DNA from: Bacteroidota bacterium
GTDB lineage: Bacteria > Bacteroidota > Bacteroidia > UKL13-3
Length of the DNA stretch: 64,000 nucleotides
Direction: 5' to 3'
Assembly: GCA_947460345.1 (NCBI GenBank)
Contig: CANHGM010000014.1
Location: 16,073-80,072, forward strand
A model generated the notes under the pieces. It did no database searches and was not told the origin of the DNA. It was given only the letters and a program-made list of their open reading frames with translations. Made by a program: the position numbers and the translations under genes. Positions 34,851 through 43,722 of this stretch are shown piece by piece. The stretch's first letter is position 1, and each line of letters starts with the position of its first letter.

Positions 34851-36467
34851 TTAGTCTAATATTTTTTCAACGCCTTTAGTTCCCATACGAGCACTCATTG
34901 GATGGTTACTTAAATTTGAAAGCTTATCCATTCCTAAAAATACAAACTTGCCTCCATCGTTTTCGTAATCATGAGCAAAATGGGTGAGTTTTTCCAGAAA
35001 AGTATGGTCCAGTAATCTAACCCTTTGCACATCAAATTCTATTGTTTCACCTTTATTTATTTTGACTAGCTTTTTATGTACTTTTAAGTAATTGCTAAAC
35101 AGTCCTGAGCCATAAAGTATAAACAAAGTTTTATGGTCTTCGGTTTTCTTTACTTCTAAATCTGGCTTGAAATAGTCTTTGATTGGAACTCCCCAAATAA
35201 AATGTATAAGCCATTCTATTACAATTCCTGAAAATATACCTATAAGCAAGTCTGTTGTAATGGTTACAATTACAGTTCCTATAAACACAATTAATTGTTC
35301 AGGTCCAATTTTATAAGTTTTGATAAACTCTTTGGGTGCTGCTAGTCTAAAGCCTACAAATATGAGCATCGCAGCTAATGAAGCCACAGGAACCATTTTA
35401 ATAATAGGTACTAATAGTACCACAAATATTAATAAAAATACTCCATGGAAAAAATTGGCCCAACGAGTCTGACCTCCATTATTTATATTGGCTGATGAAC
35501 GTGCTATTTCTGAAATCATAGGCAACCCTCCAAGCAACCCACTGATAATATTCCCGATTCCAACTGCGGTTAAGTCTTTATTTAAATTTGATTTTCTGTG
35601 CTTTGGGTCTAATAAATCAATAGCTTTTCCACTTAATAAACTTTCTAAACTTCCTATGAGCACAAATAAAATTAGATTTTTTATAAATATGGTTAAGTTG
35701 GGCCCGCTTAGACCAGCAAAACTGGCATTGAAATCAAATTTTAAATCTCCAACGTTAACAAGAGGTTTCAAGTTAGCAAATTCTCTTCCTCCTATATTTT
35801 CAATCAAACCTAAAACGACACCTACTATTAACACTACCAAAGCTGGTGGAATTTGTTTGATAATTTTGTTTTTTATTAATGGCATCCCAAATAATATAAC
35901 CAAACTCACACCGCCAATTAAGGCTATCTGCCAAGTTAGATGAGTTAAACTCTCTGGAATCATCTCTAATAGTTGCAAAGGATTTTTTCCTTTAATTAAA
36001 GATGGGTCAAACCCGTCAGCCAAATGTATTTGTTTAGAAATAATAATAATACCTATTGCTGCAAGCATGCCATGCACAGCACTTAAAGGAAAAAATTCTA
36101 CTACAGATGCTACTTTTAAAACACCTAAAATTACTTGAATAATACCTGCAACAACCACTACTCCAAGTGCTAATTTCCAACCTAATACAGTGTTACCGCC
36201 ATTGGCATTGGCAAACTCTTCTACTGCCTCAAATACAATGACTATAAGGCCCGCAGCTGGCCCTTTAATGGTAAGTTCAGATCCTGCAAAAAACGAAACA
36301 ATCATACCGCCTACTATAGCGGTCATAACACCCATTATTGGTGGGAAGCCACTTGCTCCAGCTATTCCCAAACACAAGGGTAATGCAATTAATGAAACTA
36401 AGAAACCTGACAATAAATCTTTTTGCCAAGATTCTTGAAGTGTTTTAAATATATTTTTATTTCTCAT
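34851..36467 (-). CDS. SulP-family inorganic anion transporter with STAS domain
   Basis: A 538-residue inner-membrane protein with about 11-14 hydrophobic segments over residues 18-430 and a C-terminal STAS domain (about 440-538). SulP signatures include SLIALPLCLGIAGASGFPP near the N-terminus, KGPAAGLIVIVF and SGLLGGLPMISEIARS. Substrates of the family include sulfate and bicarbonate. No sulfate-assimilation or carbonic anhydrase genes are in the window, so the substrate is open. A short hairpin in the leader (36506-36524) might attenuate expression. Confidence 0.93.
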   Translation of the reverse strand: MRNKNIFKTLQESWQKDLLSGFLVSLIALPLCLGIAGASGFPPIMGVMTAIVGGMIVSFFAGSELTIKGPAAGLIVIVFEAVEEFANANGGNTVLGWKLALGVVVVAGIIQVILGVLKVASVVEFFPLSAVHGMLAAIGIIIISKQIHLADGFDPSLIKGKNPLQLLEMIPESLTHLTWQIALIGGVSLVILFGMPLIKNKIIKQIPPALVVLIVGVVLGLIENIGGREFANLKPLVNVGDLKFDFNASFAGLSGPNLTIFIKNLILFVLIGSLESLLSGKAIDLLDPKHRKSNLNKDLTAVGIGNIISGLLGGLPMISEIARSSANINNGGQTRWANFFHGVFLLIFVVLLVPIIKMVPVASLAAMLIFVGFRLAAPKEFIKTYKIGPEQLIVFIGTVIVTITTDLLIGIFSGIVIEWLIHFIWGVPIKDYFKPDLEVKKTEDHKTLFILYGSGLFSNYLKVHKKLVKINKGETIEFDVQRVRLLDHTFLEKLTHFAHDYENDGGKFVFLGMDKLSNLSNHPMSARMGTKGVEKILD

Positions 36468-36505
36468 ATGGAATTTATTTTTTTAATGGAATGAAATTGA
36501 AAAAT

Positions 36506-36524
36506 GACCAATTAAGAAATGGTC
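36506..36524 (-). terminator. Small hairpin in the SulP leader
   Basis: GACCA (36506-36510) pairs with TGGTC (36520-36524) across a 9-nt loop, followed on the minus strand by a short T-rich tract. It may be a weak terminator or attenuator between the small exported-protein gene and SulP. Confidence 0.4.
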
Positions 36525-36533
36525 TTAAAAAAT

Positions 36534-36558
36534 AAAAAATGGCTCAACAATTAGAGCC
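36534..36558 (-). terminator. Intrinsic terminator of the small exported-protein gene
   Basis: On the minus strand GGCTC pairs with GAGCC across an 8-nt loop and is followed by an A and T6, just beyond the stop codon at 36565. Confidence 0.7.
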
Positions 36559-36564
36559 TCTGAG

Positions 36565-36906
36565 TTATAACCTAAAAATACTATTTAAAATAAATAATGG
36601 CTTATATATAATCTTAAGTGAAGATTTAGTACATATATATGTTTTTGCTAATAAAAATAAATCAAAGTTTAAATAACTTTGATCAAAAATATAAAAAGTT
36701 GAAGTGAATTCGTGTGTGTCTTCTAAACCATCTTCTTCTGTCTCTTCTGCCTGAAAAATATTTTGAAAATTGGCTCTTAAGTCGTCACGGTTGTTTTTAT
36801 GAAAACCATTTGCTTGCTTATAATAATTTGTTTCAGCAAAGCTATTGAAAGCTATGAATTGAAAGCAAAAAACTAAAAGAAGATAAATGATTCTGTTTTT
36901 AAACAT
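36565..36906 (-). CDS. Small exported protein of unknown function
   Basis: From ATG 36906 the product has 113 residues with a convincing signal peptide (MFKNRIIYLLLVFCFQF..., cleavage after SFAE). A 20-residue extension to 36966 is possible but lacks signal character. The mature part has an acidic stretch (AEETEEDGLEDTHEF) and a hydrophobic, aromatic second half. No family was recognised. It has its own terminator. Confidence 0.5.
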   Translation of the reverse strand: MFKNRIIYLLLVFCFQFIAFNSFAETNYYKQANGFHKNNRDDLRANFQNIFQAEETEEDGLEDTHEFTSTFYIFDQSYLNFDLFLLAKTYICTKSSLKIIYKPLFILNSIFRL

Positions 36907-37048
36907 ATAATTATAATCTCGCAAAGCTATCAAAAATGTATCCATAATGATACTTGTTTTCTTCAAAAAAAATATTTGACGCTTTTTTTACATATATAAA
37001 TTGCAAGCAAAATTATATTCAAAAATATAAGAACTTTTTTTACAAATA

Positions 37049-37081
37049 AAAAAACCTGTCAATGTATACATCAACAGGGTT
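37049..37081 (-). terminator. Intrinsic terminator of the YceI gene
   Basis: On the minus strand a ~10-bp stem with two wobble pairs closes a TATA loop and runs into a T7 tract, 22 bp after the YceI stop codon. Confidence 0.8.
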
Positions 37082-37102
37082 TAATGATTTTATAAATTAA
37101 TA

Positions 37103-37747
37103 TTACTTCTTATCTGCAGTTAAGTTCAATTCAAAATCGATATTGTCTTTAATGAATTTGTCTTTTAATTTTATTTTTTCAGCTGGTTGATAGGTTAATC
37201 CCCACTTACTACGGTCTATTGAGAACTTAGAAGCTGCTTTTAATTTGCCATTTTCAATGGTGTATTTTACTGGTATTTCGATATTGTTAGTTGAATCTTT
37301 AATATTTAAATTTCCAGAAACAATTGCAGAGTCAGCAGCGATTGTGTTTACTGATGTGATTGTGAATATTGCATTTTTATGCTTTTCTACATCAAAAAAA
37401 TCAGGGCTCTTTAAATGGCCACTTAGTTTTTCATTATATTCTTTTTCGCTATCTTCAGCAGATAAAGTACTTAAGTCTATAGTAAATTCTCCTGACTCGA
37501 TTTTACCTTCTTTAACCATCATATTTCCACTTGCAATTCCTACATGTCCAAAATGTGTTGCACCAATTTTGTAAGCCGTCCATTTTAAGGAACTTTCTGT
37601 GTTGTTAACTGAAAATTTTTCAGCTGAATTGCTATAAGTAGCAGCCACTTCTTTGGCTTCACTTGTGTTAGCTTCTTTTTCATTGTTGTTTTTGCACGCT
37701 GTTATCATGGTAGCAATTAATGCCATTGATAAAATTACTTTTTTCAT
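37103..37747 (-). CDS. YceI-family lipoprotein
   Basis: A 214-residue lipoprotein with lipobox ITAC (Cys18) and a charged linker. A YceI lipocalin-like barrel (about 48-210) contains SSLKWTAYKIGATHFGHVGI, SGEFTIDLSTL and SPDFFDVEKHKNAIFTI. The fold binds isoprenoid or other amphiphilic ligands in homologues. In Bacteroidota such lipoproteins are common and their ligand is generally unknown. It is a single-gene unit bounded by a terminator. Confidence 0.9.
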   Translation of the reverse strand: MKKVILSMALIATMITACKNNNEKEANTSEAKEVAATYSNSAEKFSVNNTESSLKWTAYKIGATHFGHVGIASGNMMVKEGKIESGEFTIDLSTLSAEDSEKEYNEKLSGHLKSPDFFDVEKHKNAIFTITSVNTIAADSAIVSGNLNIKDSTNNIEIPVKYTIENGKLKAASKFSIDRSKWGLTYQPAEKIKLKDKFIKDNIDFELNLTADKK

Positions 37748-37867
37748 TGAATTTAATTTATTGTTTGTTATTTGTTTTTTTTAATAAGTATTCCGTATTC
37801 AAAACATATATGTTTTAAAAATGTATTGAAAATTTGAAAATTCTAGTATAACCCTTGTTGGTTATTT

Positions 37868-39514
37868 TTAGCTCATATATCTATTGCCTACCCACACAAA
37901 CCTTTTGTTTATATATTCTGCATTGGTAAAACTGGCATTACCAGAAGCGTTTCCGCCTGTAACATGAAAGTCAGAGAATGCAGCATGTGAGTTTACAAAA
38001 GCAGCCCCTTGAAAATTGAATGAAACAGGTGTAAATACAGCATTCATTCTATTCTCAATTGTTTGCATGGTTGCTTCGCTGGTACAATAGGCCAAACAAG
38101 TAATAGCTCCTTTTTGTCTACTTAAATCTTCTGTTATTTTTATTGAATCTTCAGTAGATTTAGTTTTGATAATATATATTATAGGCCCAAAACATTCTTT
38201 TTGATAAATTTCATGATCTGCTGAAGTAAGCTCTATAACAGCAGGTGAAAAGCATCTAGCGTTTTCGAACTCATCATTTTTTATTGGTTGCGAAGCTAAT
38301 AATAATTTTCCACCCCACGATGGTGCTTCTTTAAGTCTGTTTAATGTTACATCGCTTTGTATAGCTCCTAAAATATGTGAACCCATTTTAGGATTATTAA
38401 CTAAATCATTTATAGCTTGTGCTATTTGTTGTGCAGCTTCATCAAAACTAATTTTACCTGTAGCTGTTTCTATGCCTGTTTCAGGAATATATATGTTTTG
38501 AGGTGCAGTACACATCTGACCTGAATATAAACATGCAGAAAAAGCTAAGTTACCAGCCACAGTTTTAAAATCTACTGCAGAATCAACAATGGCACAATTC
38601 ACACCTGCTTTTTCAGTAAAAGTTACTTTATGAGCTATCCCTTCTATATAATCTCCAAAAGCATTCCCGCCTGTAAAGTCAATTAGTTTTACTTCATCAT
38701 GTTCAGCTAATTGTTTTGTAATAGGACTTTCAGTAGTATCTACAGCAAGTTGCACAATATTTTTATCATAACCTGCAGCAGCTAAGGCATTCCTTATTTC
38801 AGCTACAACAATAGCAATTGGTAATACTGCTTTTGGATGTGGTTTTACAATAGTTACGTTGCCTGTGATTAAATCTGCAAATAATCCTGGAACGGTATTC
38901 CAAATAGGAAATGTTGAACATCCTATTACCAAACCAATTCCTTTGGGTATTCCTTTGAATGATTTAGTTAAAGTTAAATCAAATTTACCCATTGGTTTTA
39001 CCCAACTGGCTTTGGCGGGTATAGAAGACAATGCTTCATATCCCATAGCTATTACCTCTAATGCTCTGTCTGAAGCATGTGGGCCACTGGCTTGAAAACT
39101 CATCATATATGCTTGGCCAGTACTATGCATGGTTGCATAGGCAATATCAAAAAAACGAAGTTTAATTCTTTCTAAAGAATCAATTAAAATTTGTGCTCTA
39201 GTTTCAATATCTGAAGTTGCCCAATTTGTTTGAGCATTTTTTGATTGGCTGATAAGGGTGTCTATAGATAATTTAGGATATCTAATGCCCGTTCCAATTT
39301 GTAAAAATGGAGATACTTCTTCACCTATCCATTCATTGCTGTCTACACCAAGTTCTGTAAAGTTGTTGTTAAGCATTTTAGCAAAAGCTTCTTTGCCTTT
39401 AGGGTCTGCTTCTTCACCATATACTTTAGGGAATTCAGGATATGCAGCCCAATAACCACGGGTGTGATTGGCTTCAATGGCTTTGTTTAATAGTTCTTTG
39501 TACGAAGTATTCAT
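37868..39514 (-). CDS. paaN: PaaN-type aldehyde dehydrogenase
   Basis: A 548-residue member of the aldehyde dehydrogenase superfamily closest to the phenylacetate-degradation protein PaaN. It has the N-terminal TRGYWAAYPEFPKVYGE segment, VKPHP with the NAD-binding Lys224, FTGG (280-283), TEKAG with Glu301 and the nucleophile in SGQMC (Cys335). In the full pathway the enzyme oxidises a ring-cleavage aldehyde. No other paa genes are present in the window, so a general aldehyde-oxidation role is equally possible. A TACTTTTG promoter element lies 18-25 bp upstream of the start. Confidence 0.85.
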   Translation of the reverse strand: MNTSYKELLNKAIEANHTRGYWAAYPEFPKVYGEEADPKGKEAFAKMLNNNFTELGVDSNEWIGEEVSPFLQIGTGIRYPKLSIDTLISQSKNAQTNWATSDIETRAQILIDSLERIKLRFFDIAYATMHSTGQAYMMSFQASGPHASDRALEVIAMGYEALSSIPAKASWVKPMGKFDLTLTKSFKGIPKGIGLVIGCSTFPIWNTVPGLFADLITGNVTIVKPHPKAVLPIAIVVAEIRNALAAAGYDKNIVQLAVDTTESPITKQLAEHDEVKLIDFTGGNAFGDYIEGIAHKVTFTEKAGVNCAIVDSAVDFKTVAGNLAFSACLYSGQMCTAPQNIYIPETGIETATGKISFDEAAQQIAQAINDLVNNPKMGSHILGAIQSDVTLNRLKEAPSWGGKLLLASQPIKNDEFENARCFSPAVIELTSADHEIYQKECFGPIIYIIKTKSTEDSIKITEDLSRQKGAITCLAYCTSEATMQTIENRMNAVFTPVSFNFQGAAFVNSHAAFSDFHVTGGNASGNASFTNAEYINKRFVWVGNRYMS

Positions 39515-39531
39515 ATGTTCAGATTGAGTTG

Positions 39532-39539
39532 CAAAAGTA
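39532..39539 (-). promoter_or_regulatory. -7 element TACTTTTG of the paaN gene
   Basis: A perfect TAnnTTTG match on the minus strand, with an inferred leader of about 11 nt. Confidence 0.5.
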
Positions 39540-39604
39540 AAGTTAAAGCTCCCAAAAAATCTTAAACTTGTTTAATAAATTCTGATTTTTTGTTTTTTTA
39601 GGAC

Positions 39605-39709
39605 ACAGATGCTGAAACTAGTTCAGCATGACTCTTTCAAAGGAGTGTATAAGTTCCGATCATTAGTCACCCTCTACCGATGCTGTCATATGAATTTATT
39701 TCAGGGTCT
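39605..39709. repeat. REP-like palindrome pair, second member interrupted
   Basis: Contains the type-B palindrome ATGCTGAA-N5-TTCAGCAT (39609-39629). After a spacer comes a type-A palindrome whose left arm GTCACCCT (39666-39673) is parted from the rest (39692-39709) by 18 extra bases. The same elements occur as an intact tandem array at 59003-59263. The intergenic space 39515-39733 otherwise shows only the paaN promoter element. Confidence 0.85.
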
Positions 39710-39733
39710 ATATAAAACCATTATTTAATATCT

Positions 39734-40543
39734 CTACTCCAACATCTTTCCCATTTTTTTCTGAGAATTTTCTAGAACTTTATCTACTATTTTAGGTGCA
39801 ATCTTTACCAAAATGCTCATCACTTTTCCCATGGTAGATAGCACAGTTTTATGTTTGCGTTTTATAATTAAGTTAGCTATGTTTTCAGCCACTTGCTCTT
39901 GTGTTTGTTGCATGCCCGCCGGTCGGTGTGCCACTGGAACAGATTCACCTTTGGCATTCAATACCCGTTTGGTATCATCGTTTTGTGTAAAGCCAACATA
40001 CACAATTCCTAAATGAATAGGTTTGTGTCTGAGCTCAGCTCGCAAACTTTGAATAAAAGCAGTTAATGCCATCTTGCCTGCTGAATATGCCGATGCAGAT
40101 GGAAGCCCATATAAACCTGCAAGTGATGAAATAAATACAATGCTTCCTTTGTTCTCTAATATATATGACAAAGCAGCTTTGGTTGGATAAACAGTTCCAT
40201 ATATATTGGCATCTAAAACTGATTTGAAATGTTGTGAATCCATGCTCTCAAAAGTTGCACGCATAGATATTCCAGCATTGGTAATCAATATATCTAATTG
40301 GTTATATTGTTTTAAAGTTTCTTGTATCAACTTTTCTGAACCCTCAATGGTATCTATAGCTGCACAACAATAATTTGCATCTATATTCATTGATTTAAGT
40401 TCTTGAAGCGTTGCTTTTAGCTTGTCTTCGTTTCTGCCATTGAGCATTATTTTAGCTCCTTTTTTACCAAGATATATTGCGGTGGCTTTGCCAATGCCAC
40501 TTCCACTTCCTGTAATGATTGTTACTTTATTTTTTAGTTCCAT
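39734..40543 (-). CDS. Short-chain dehydrogenase/reductase
   Basis: A classical SDR of 269 residues from the ATG at 40543; an ATG at 40555 adds four residues. It shows the NAD(P)-binding TGSGSGIG near the N-terminus, NAG in ITNAGIS (about 90), the catalytic Ser in FISSLAGLYG and YSAGK as the YxxxK pair (about 155-159). It ends in a basic, possibly membrane-interacting helix (KIAPKIVDKVLENSQKK). It overlaps the upstream epimerase-like gene by 17 bp, indicating one transcript. The substrate is unknown. Confidence 0.88.
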   Translation of the reverse strand: MELKNKVTIITGSGSGIGKATAIYLGKKGAKIMLNGRNEDKLKATLQELKSMNIDANYCCAAIDTIEGSEKLIQETLKQYNQLDILITNAGISMRATFESMDSQHFKSVLDANIYGTVYPTKAALSYILENKGSIVFISSLAGLYGLPSASAYSAGKMALTAFIQSLRAELRHKPIHLGIVYVGFTQNDDTKRVLNAKGESVPVAHRPAGMQQTQEQVAENIANLIIKRKHKTVLSTMGKVMSILVKIAPKIVDKVLENSQKKMGKMLE

Positions 40544-41537
40544 AAGTTTTATCAATATGAAAAGATTCTAACCAATTAAAAGCCTCAGGTATAACACTTT
40601 TAATGGGTGTTAACGGTAAATTCAATTCTCTAACAGCTTTTGCTGATGAGTAATAATGTTCATCGCAAGAGATGCGTGCCATTGGATAGCTTACTGTTGC
40701 TACTTTGCCTGTAAGTTTGTAAATCCAATCACTTATTATGCCATAAGCTAATGTAATGGGTGTCGGAAAAAAAATCTTTGGCGGTTTTGCCCCAATGCAT
40801 TCAGCTATTAAACTAAATGCTTCTTTATAATTTAAGTTTTCGTTTCCTAGAATATAACTTTCGCCAACAGTGCCCATAGTGAGGCCGTTGACTGCAGCAG
40901 TAGCCACATCCTTCACATATATATAGTTTCTGCCTCCTTTGGTGTATCCTGGAACTGATTCATTATATATTGCCAAAATCATTGCTCCTGAACTTGGCTT
41001 TGTGTCATATGGTCCTATCATAAAAGTTGGATGAACAGTAATGGCTTTTAACCCTTTTTCTTTTACCGCATTTTTAACTAATATATATGCTTCGTATTTA
41101 CTATCCATATAGTCTGTTTGGTATGTATATCCAGTATAGGCATTGGTTTCAACACCGGGATTGGTTTTGCTACCCGGACTAAAACTATTGGCTGTTCCTA
41201 CAAAAACCAGTTTCTCAATATTGTTCTCTAAAGCGGCATAAATGATGTTCTGAGTGCCATCTATGTTTACTTTGCGGATCATCTCGCCTCTAGCTGGGTT
41301 TATATTTGTATTGGCTGCAGCATGTATCACCATTTGGCAACCTTTCATTAAATCTGTGATTTCAGCTTTGTCTAATATATTACCATAAACCAATTCTATC
41401 TCAGGCATTTCGCTAAAGGTGGTTGGTTGTTTACCTTTTTCAAATAAGGCCTTTACCATATAATTCTGTTTGACCAATTCTCGTGCAAGGTTATTGCCTA
41501 GTAGTCCATCTGCCCCAGTTAAAAAAACTTTTTTCAA
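40527..41537 (-). CDS. NAD-dependent epimerase/dehydratase-like extended SDR
   Basis: The TTG at 41537 gives 336 residues that begin directly with the Rossmann motif TGADGLLGNN, normal for extended SDRs. An ATG at 41612 would add 25 unconserved residues and lie upstream of a probable promoter element (CATCTTTG, 7 of 8 matches, 41563-41570). The catalytic pair is YMDSK (about 145-149), and HPTFMIGPYD and YIYVKDVATA fit the sugar- or flavanone-reductase-like subgroup. It is coupled to the SDR that follows. A role in sterol, flavonoid-like or lipid alcohol reduction cannot be separated from sugar modification. Confidence 0.85.
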   Translation of the reverse strand: MKKVFLTGADGLLGNNLARELVKQNYMVKALFEKGKQPTTFSEMPEIELVYGNILDKAEITDLMKGCQMVIHAAANTNINPARGEMIRKVNIDGTQNIIYAALENNIEKLVFVGTANSFSPGSKTNPGVETNAYTGYTYQTDYMDSKYEAYILVKNAVKEKGLKAITVHPTFMIGPYDTKPSSGAMILAIYNESVPGYTKGGRNYIYVKDVATAAVNGLTMGTVGESYILGNENLNYKEAFSLIAECIGAKPPKIFFPTPITLAYGIISDWIYKLTGKVATVSYPMARISCDEHYYSSAKAVRELNLPLTPIKSVIPEAFNWLESFHIDKTYGTKK

Positions 41538-41691
41538 TGTGTATTTTTTTGAATATTGACGGCAAAGATGGATATAATTTACTAAACATTTAATACTTAA
41601 ATTATCATACAAACAAAAATGATTGTTCTTTTGATTGTAATTTATAAGTTTTGGGTCATATTTTGTTAATAAGAAAGTCTATCAATCAGCC

Positions 41692-41699
41692 TATTTTTG
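41692..41699 (+). promoter_or_regulatory. -7 element TATTTTTG of the EEP-family gene
   Basis: A perfect TAnnTTTG match. The inferred start near 41706 leaves a leader of only about 4 nt before the ATG at 41710. Confidence 0.55.
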
Positions 41700-41709
41700 C
41701 ATTTCAAAT

Positions 41710-42720
41710 ATGAAGAAATATATATTAATTTTATTTACAGCTTTTCAAGCTTTTCCATCTTTCTCCCAAAAAACAATCACCATTGCTTTTTACAATGTCG
41801 AAAATCTCTTCGATACGATTAACAGTAAAAAAACAGATGATGAAGACTTCACACCTAAAGGTAAATTGAAATGGGATACTGAAAAATATTTTAATAAACT
41901 AGACCATATTTCAAAAGTAATAAAAGAATTAGGTGGTATAGATGGTCCAGATGTTTTAGGTTTAAGTGAAATTGAGAATAAATCTGTATTAAAAGATTTA
42001 ACCTCTATGCCCTTACTAAAGCCTTACAATTATAATATAGTGCATTTTGAAAGCCCTGATGAAAGAGGGATAGATGTAGCTTTAATATATAAATCAAAAT
42101 CTTTGAAATTAATTTCTTCAAAAGCTATAAGAATTGATTTTCCTGATGATGCCAAAGATAGAACCAGAGATTTGTTGTTGGTTTCCATGAAAAAAGATAA
42201 AAAAGACACTATATATATTATTGTTAATCATTTCCCTTCTAGATCAGGGGGCACTGAAGCTACTGAGCCCAAGCGTGTATTTGTGGCTAGTAAGTGTAGG
42301 ACTATTCTAGACTCTATTTTAAGTATAAACTATAAATCTAAAATCATTTTGATGGGGGATTTTAATGACGAACCTACAGATAAAAGCATCAAAGAAGGAT
42401 TGAAATGTAAGTTTAATAAAAATGAAGTAAGTTGGAATGAATTATATAATCCTATGATGGATCTTAAAGCAAAAGGCGAGGGTACCATTATGTTTAAGAA
42501 AAAATTAGAACTGATAGACCAGTTCATGATTAGCGAAGGATTGTTATCAGAGAATAGCAAAATTCATTATATACCCAATTCAGCAACTATATATAATCCA
42601 GAATATTTAAAAGAAACAGAAGAAGCTTTTAAAGGTTCTCCATTTAGAACCTTTGCAGGTAAGAAATATTTAAATGGATTTTCTGATCATTTTCCTATAT
42701 ATATGAAAATATCGTACTAA
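41710..42720 (+). CDS. Exported endonuclease/exonuclease/phosphatase-family protein
   Basis: A 336-residue protein with a signal peptide ending FPSFSQ (about 20). The EEP fold is shown by FYNVENLFD, the metal-ligand Glu in LSEIEN, NHFPSRSGG, the DNA/phosphate-site MGDFNDEP and the terminal FSDHFPI with the catalytic His. The mature enzyme would hydrolyse phosphodiesters or phosphomonoesters outside the cytoplasm, for example extracellular DNA or phospholipids. A DUF58 gene follows after 14 bp. Confidence 0.9.
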   Translation: MKKYILILFTAFQAFPSFSQKTITIAFYNVENLFDTINSKKTDDEDFTPKGKLKWDTEKYFNKLDHISKVIKELGGIDGPDVLGLSEIENKSVLKDLTSMPLLKPYNYNIVHFESPDERGIDVALIYKSKSLKLISSKAIRIDFPDDAKDRTRDLLLVSMKKDKKDTIYIIVNHFPSRSGGTEATEPKRVFVASKCRTILDSILSINYKSKIILMGDFNDEPTDKSIKEGLKCKFNKNEVSWNELYNPMMDLKAKGEGTIMFKKKLELIDQFMISEGLLSENSKIHYIPNSATIYNPEYLKETEEAFKGSPFRTFAGKKYLNGFSDHFPIYMKISY

Positions 42721-42734
42721 ATTTAGTTATATAT

Positions 42735-43646
42735 ATGGCTAGTCAAATCAACTTCGAAGAATTACAACGCTATGGCAATTTAGAATTGCTTGCCAAACAA
42801 GTGGTTGAGGGGTTTATAACAGGTTTACATAAAAGTCCTTTTCATGGTTTCTCAGTAGAATTTAGCGAGCATAGGTTGTACAATCCAGGCGAGAGTATCA
42901 AACACATCGATTGGAAATTGATGGCCCGAAGCGACAAAACTTTTGTAAAACGATATGAAGATGAAACCAATTTAAGGTGCCATTTAGTTATCGATGGCTC
43001 TTCATCCATGTTCTTTCCTGAAGAAGGCCTCAATAAAATAAAATTTAGTGTATATTCAGCTGCAGCAATCATGCATTTACTCAGAAAACAAAGAGACGCA
43101 TTCGGTTTTACTTTAGTTTCTAATGGGATCAAAGAATATGTCGAACCCAAATCAACACAAGCCCATCAACAATTGATATATAATAAGTTTGATGCTTTGC
43201 TCAACCAACCTCCTTTTAATGAACCAACAGATTTAGCACCTGCCTTGCACCAATTGGCTGATACCATTCAAAAGCGGTCACTTATAGTTATTTTTAGCGA
43301 TTTTTTTGAGTCTCCAGAAAAACTTGAGCAGTTGTTTCCTGCCTTGCAACACTTAAAATTTAACAAACATGAAATTATTTTATTTCATGTAGTTGATAAA
43401 AGCAAAGAAATTGATTTTGATTTTAGTAATAGGCCATACCGCTTTGTAGATATAGAAACAGGTGACGAATTAAAAGTAATTCCTAATGAAGTAAAAGAGA
43501 ATTACAGAAAAAATATTCAAGATTTTAAGATTAAACTTCACACAGTTTGCACACAATATGGAATTGATTTAAATGAAGCAGAAGTAGGTGATAATTTTAA
43601 TCAAGTATTGATGCCATTTTTTGTAAAGAGAGGCAAATTGAAATAG
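42735..43646 (+). CDS. DUF58-domain protein with vWA-like MIDAS motif
   Basis: A 303-residue soluble protein without membrane helices. The DUF58 block (about 30-120) includes YNPGESIKHIDWKLMAR and KRYEDETN, followed by a vWA-like domain starting LVIDGSSSM, whose DxSxS can bind a metal ion. Members usually partner MoxR ATPases in envelope or enzyme-maturation operons. The MoxR gene of this window is 14 kb away with its own DUF58 (57656-58987), so this is a second, separate copy behind the EEP gene. Confidence 0.88.
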   Translation: MASQINFEELQRYGNLELLAKQVVEGFITGLHKSPFHGFSVEFSEHRLYNPGESIKHIDWKLMARSDKTFVKRYEDETNLRCHLVIDGSSSMFFPEEGLNKIKFSVYSAAAIMHLLRKQRDAFGFTLVSNGIKEYVEPKSTQAHQQLIYNKFDALLNQPPFNEPTDLAPALHQLADTIQKRSLIVIFSDFFESPEKLEQLFPALQHLKFNKHEIILFHVVDKSKEIDFDFSNRPYRFVDIETGDELKVIPNEVKENYRKNIQDFKIKLHTVCTQYGIDLNEAEVGDNFNQVLMPFFVKRGKLK

Positions 43647-43722
43647 AATTTCTCAATTGTTTACAAATAGCTATCAATAATTAAAGATTATAATTTTAAT
43701 TTGCACTACTTTAAAAAGTAGC

